A DNA stretch of 64,000 nt from positions 62,001-126,000 of the forward strand of contig NZ_RKRF01000008.1 in the NCBI RefSeq assembly GCF_003843875.1, in the 5' to 3' direction. The stretch's first letter is position 1, and each line of letters begins with the position of its first letter. Made by a program: the position numbers and the translations under genes. The stretch is from Aquisalibacillus elongatus. GTDB lineage: Bacteria > Bacillota > Bacilli > Bacillales > Alkalibacillaceae. Shown here piece by piece: positions 61,215 to 64,000 of this stretch. The notes beneath the pieces were generated by a model. The model was not told the origin of the DNA. It saw only the letters and a program-made list of their open reading frames with translations, and ran no database searches.

Positions 61215-61505
61215 TTGAAATTACATGTAAGTGATCAAGCAGTTGAATGGTTTATAGATGAGATGGACTTAGACGAAGGCGATGAGGTTCGCTTTTTCCC
61301 TAAATACGGTGGAACGAGTGATTTCCAAGATGGATTTTCGGTCGGGCTTGAGCCTGGAAAAGCGGATTCTGTTGGAGTAGAGACCGAGAAGAAAAATATT
61401 ACGTTTCAAATAGATGAAAAAGACGAATGGTTCTTTAAGGAACAAGACTTATACGTCGGAATTAAAGACGAAGAGCTAACCTTTTCAAACGAACCGATTG
61501 AATAG
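61215..61505 (+). CDS. HesB/YneR family protein
   Basis: A 96-residue protein of the HesB-like (YneR) family: VSDQAVEWFIDEMDLDEGDEVRFFPKYGG and FSVGLEPGKAD fit its usual pattern. The cysteines of A-type Fe-S carriers are absent, so it is not a conventional cluster scaffold. The start is TTG 61215 behind AAGGAGG. The next gene follows after 17 nt. Confidence 0.8.
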   Translation: MKLHVSDQAVEWFIDEMDLDEGDEVRFFPKYGGTSDFQDGFSVGLEPGKADSVGVETEKKNITFQIDEKDEWFFKEQDLYVGIKDEELTFSNEPIE

Positions 61506-61522
61506 GTTAAGGGGGATGTATC

Positions 61523-61963
61523 ATGGCTTGGACAAGAGAGGGAGCGTTTGACTTTTTAAAAACAGTCTATACGGATGAAGTGATGCAGGGAGAAAAAAGA
61601 CGTGTTTTTAAAATGTTGAATCGCCAGTTGTATGAGCGTTTAGATGACTTGGCCATTAACCAAGCGCTATCGGAGCGCGCAGAAAAACAACTTAAATTTT
61701 TTAAAGAGTTTACGTTTATGCCAGGGGATAATATTTTTCAGTCGATGCGGTATTTGTTTTTAATGGCACGAGGTGAAAAAGAACGTGACCGCCAAACGAC
61801 GGAACAACATTTGAATCGTGTGTACAATTCTTTGTTTAAAGCAGCTGGAATGAAAAATCCGGTCATTCCAGATTCGTTCTGGGAAACGCCACTTGGGATT
61901 GCTTGCCGGATTGCAGAGCACGGCGTTGAGGACGTTTATCCAATTTTAGATGACATGATATAA
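61523..61963 (+). CDS. Small helical protein of unknown function
   Basis: A 146-residue protein rich in charged helices with no signal or membrane segment. GGGGGA lies before ATG 61523. It is probably co-transcribed with the HesB-like gene and ends in a terminator 100 bp before typA. I recognise no family. Confidence 0.7.
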   Translation: MAWTREGAFDFLKTVYTDEVMQGEKRRVFKMLNRQLYERLDDLAINQALSERAEKQLKFFKEFTFMPGDNIFQSMRYLFLMARGEKERDRQTTEQHLNRVYNSLFKAAGMKNPVIPDSFWETPLGIACRIAEHGVEDVYPILDDMI

Positions 61964-61994
61964 CCCTTCTCCAAATTTGGGAGAGGGTTTTTTC
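61962..61994 (+). terminator. Terminator after the helical-protein gene
   Basis: Stem AACCCTTCTCC/GGGAGAGGGTT (61962-61972 with 61979-61989), then T-run. Confidence 0.85.
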
Positions 61995-62095
61995 GTTAAG
62001 ATATTAGGTATTATTAATAATTTTTGTTACAATATAAAGGTTGAGTAAGTTTAGAGATAAGGATTTTTCCTTAAGTCATAGATAGGAGAGTATAT

Positions 62096-63928
62096 ATGCA
62101 AGAGAACAGAGACATTCGCAACATTGCGATTATCGCCCATGTTGACCATGGGAAAACGACGTTAGTTGACCAAATGCTTCATTATTCAGGGACGTTTCGT
62201 GAAAATGAACATGTCGACGATCGTGCGATGGATTCAAATGATTTAGAACGTGAGCGCGGAATTACGATTTTAGCGAAAAATACCGCAATTAATTATGAGG
62301 ATACCCGAATTAATATTTTGGATACGCCTGGTCACGCCGATTTCGGTGGCGAGGTTGAGCGAATCATGAAAATGGTTGACGGTGTGTTGTTAGTGGTTGA
62401 CGCCTATGAAGGCTGCATGCCGCAGACACGTTTTGTATTGAAAAAAGCACTTGAAGATGGCCTGAAACCTGTTGTCGTGTTAAATAAAATTGACCGACCG
62501 AATGCTCGTCCGAATGAGGTTGTTGATGAAGTATTAGATCTCTTTATCGAATTGGGTGCTGACGATGATCAGCTTGAATTCCCAGTTGTTTATGCTTCAG
62601 CGATTAACGGTACATCAGGTGAGGAGCCAGAAGAACAGGAAGAGACCATGGAGCCAGTCTTCAAGGTTATTTTAGACTATGTACCAAAGCCAAAGCGTGA
62701 GGTAGAAGCACCACTTCAGTTCCAGATTACGATGCTTGATTACAATGATTATGTTGGTCGTATCGGTGTTGGACGTGTTTACCGAGGCCGTATGAAAGTC
62801 GGCGATCATGTTGCCTTAATGAAAAAAGACGGTGGTATGAAAAAATATCGCGTGAGTAAGCTTTTCGGTTTTATCGGTTTGAAACGAGTTGAAATTGAAG
62901 AAGCAGAAGCGGGTGACATTGTTGCAGTTGCTGGTATGGAAGACATCAACGTCGGTGAGACGGTTTGTGATTTAGAGAACCCAGAAGCACTGCCAATTCC
63001 TCGTATTGATGAGCCGACACTTCAGATGAAGTTTGTCACTAATAACAGTCCTTTTGCTGGACGTGAAGGTGATTACGTGACAGCACGTAATATTCATGAG
63101 CGTCTTATGACACAGCTTGAAACAGATGTCAGTCTGCGAGTTGCAGAAACAGAGTCACCGGATGAGTGGATTGTATCCGGTCGTGGTGAGCTTCACTTAT
63201 CGATTTTAATCGAAAACATGCGTCGTGAGGGATTTGAATTACAGATTTCCAAGCCACAGGTTATTATTAAAGAAGTAGATGGTGTAAAATGCGAACCGAT
63301 GGAACGTGTTCAAGTTGATGTTCCAGAAGAATATCAAGGTGCAGTCATGGAATCACTTGGTCAGCGAAAAGGCGAAATGCTTGATATGGTTAACCAAGGA
63401 AATGGCCAAGTACGCTTGGAGTTTAAAGTGCCATCAAGAGGCTTGATTGGTTACGCAACAGAATTCATGAGCCAAACACGTGGTTACGGCATTCTAAACC
63501 ATACGTTTGATGATTATGCACCAGTTGTAGACGGTACCGTTGGTGGTAGACGCCAAGGCGTACTTGTCGCGCAAGAAAAAGGTAAAGCGACGAACTATAG
63601 TATTTTAGCGCTTGAAGATCGTGGTGTTATTTTTGTTGAACCAGGAACAGAGGTTTACGAAGGCATGATCGTAGGAGAGCATAACCGCGAAAATGATCTG
63701 ACGGTTAATATCTCAAAAGAAAAGGCACTTACAAACGTTCGTTCGGCGCATAAAGATAACACGCAAACGATTAAATCAACGCGTAAATTAACGCTTGAAG
63801 AAGCGATTGAGTATTTAGATGATGACGAATATTGTGAGGTAACACCTGATTCAATTCGTCTTCGTAAGAAAATCTTAAATAAAAGCGAACGCGAACGCGC
63901 TCAGAAAAAAACTAAATTAAATAGCTAA
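62096..63928 (+). CDS. typA: Ribosome-associated GTPase TypA/BipA
   Basis: A 610-residue translational GTPase. G1 AHVDHGKTT (14-22), G2 with ERERGITI, G3 DTPGHADFGGEVER, G4 NKIDRPNAR and G5 follow in order, then the beta-barrel domain II, EF-G-like domains III and V, and the BipA-specific C-terminal domain with EEAIEYLDDDEYCEVTP. It binds the ribosome and aids 50S assembly and cold or stress growth. The start has TAGGAG upstream; the length is normal. Confidence 0.95.
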   Translation: MQENRDIRNIAIIAHVDHGKTTLVDQMLHYSGTFRENEHVDDRAMDSNDLERERGITILAKNTAINYEDTRINILDTPGHADFGGEVERIMKMVDGVLLVVDAYEGCMPQTRFVLKKALEDGLKPVVVLNKIDRPNARPNEVVDEVLDLFIELGADDDQLEFPVVYASAINGTSGEEPEEQEETMEPVFKVILDYVPKPKREVEAPLQFQITMLDYNDYVGRIGVGRVYRGRMKVGDHVALMKKDGGMKKYRVSKLFGFIGLKRVEIEEAEAGDIVAVAGMEDINVGETVCDLENPEALPIPRIDEPTLQMKFVTNNSPFAGREGDYVTARNIHERLMTQLETDVSLRVAETESPDEWIVSGRGELHLSILIENMRREGFELQISKPQVIIKEVDGVKCEPMERVQVDVPEEYQGAVMESLGQRKGEMLDMVNQGNGQVRLEFKVPSRGLIGYATEFMSQTRGYGILNHTFDDYAPVVDGTVGGRRQGVLVAQEKGKATNYSILALEDRGVIFVEPGTEVYEGMIVGEHNRENDLTVNISKEKALTNVRSAHKDNTQTIKSTRKLTLEEAIEYLDDDEYCEVTPDSIRLRKKILNKSERERAQKKTKLNS

Positions 63929-63934
63929 AATGAT

Positions 63935-63968
63935 AATCCACTGGTTTACAACCAGTGGATTTTTTTTA
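63935..63968 (+). terminator. Terminator of typA
   Basis: Stem AATCCACTGGTT/AACCAGTGGATT (63935-63946 with 63950-63961), then seven T. Confidence 0.9.
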
Positions 63969-64000
63969 GTTTTCAAATACATTTTTAATTGGTTCCATTT

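Overview
The window looks like chromosomal DNA of a low-GC, Gram-positive, endospore-forming member of the Bacillaceae. The evidence is strong GGAGG ribosome binding sites with frequent TTG/GTG starts, a CotF-like coat protein, BceRSAB, YkkCD, PstSCAB-PhoU, DUF1700/DUF4097 and a NaChBac-type channel. Acidic proteins, the sodium channel and the remains of a glycine-betaine (gbsR/opuA) locus suggest a salt-adapted genus such as Halobacillus, Alkalibacillus or Piscibacillus. The genus is an inference. There is no phage, insertion sequence, CRISPR array, rRNA or tRNA.

Layout. 1-6.2 kb: a truncated exported protein, a zincin-like membrane protein and a BceRS-BceAB peptide-resistance module. 6.2-12.5 kb: an AraC regulator, an MDR oxidoreductase, a two-subunit flavoprotein/2Fe-2S enzyme transcribed divergently from two Asp/Glu-racemase-fold proteins, and a sugar acetyltransferase. 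12.6-17 kb: an ABC exporter, a gbsR-opuAC deletion scar, and a PlcR-like regulator facing a 51-residue exported peptide. 17-29 kb: a GAF-EAL phosphodiesterase, pterin dehydratase, and a complete Tad/Flp pilus operon behind a c-di-GMP-I riboswitch with its own terminator. 29-38 kb: a carbamoylase-type amidohydrolase, a MurE paralogue, a structured intergenic repeat, and the pst-phoU operon behind a five-repeat Pho box. 38-47 kb: ykkCD, NaChBac, a membrane-anchored NodB deacetylase, cotF, a PadR-DUF1700-DUF4097 operon, luxS, pdxK and an MFS pump. 47-64 kb: a second copy of the structured repeat, a Fur-controlled ferric-iron ABC transporter, cysK, kynA/kynBU, a PAS-GGDEF-EAL protein, methionine gamma-lyase with a cre site, rarD and typA.

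How the genes connect. Two c-di-GMP turnover proteins (17.2 and 55.7 kb) and the riboswitch at 21 kb suggest that c-di-GMP sets expression of the Tad pilus. The pilus operon carries one in-frame TAG in its cpaE/tadZ gene. kynA, kynB and kynU together convert tryptophan to anthranilate. CysK, LuxS and methionine gamma-lyase belong to sulfur amino-acid metabolism, and methionine gamma-lyase appears to be under CcpA control.

The least explained items are the cysteine-free racemase-fold protein paired with the flavoprotein complex, the peptide/PlcR-like pair, the MurE paralogue without the DNPR motif, two 21-bp-period tandem arrays that share a core, and two diverged copies of a hairpin-bearing intergenic element.
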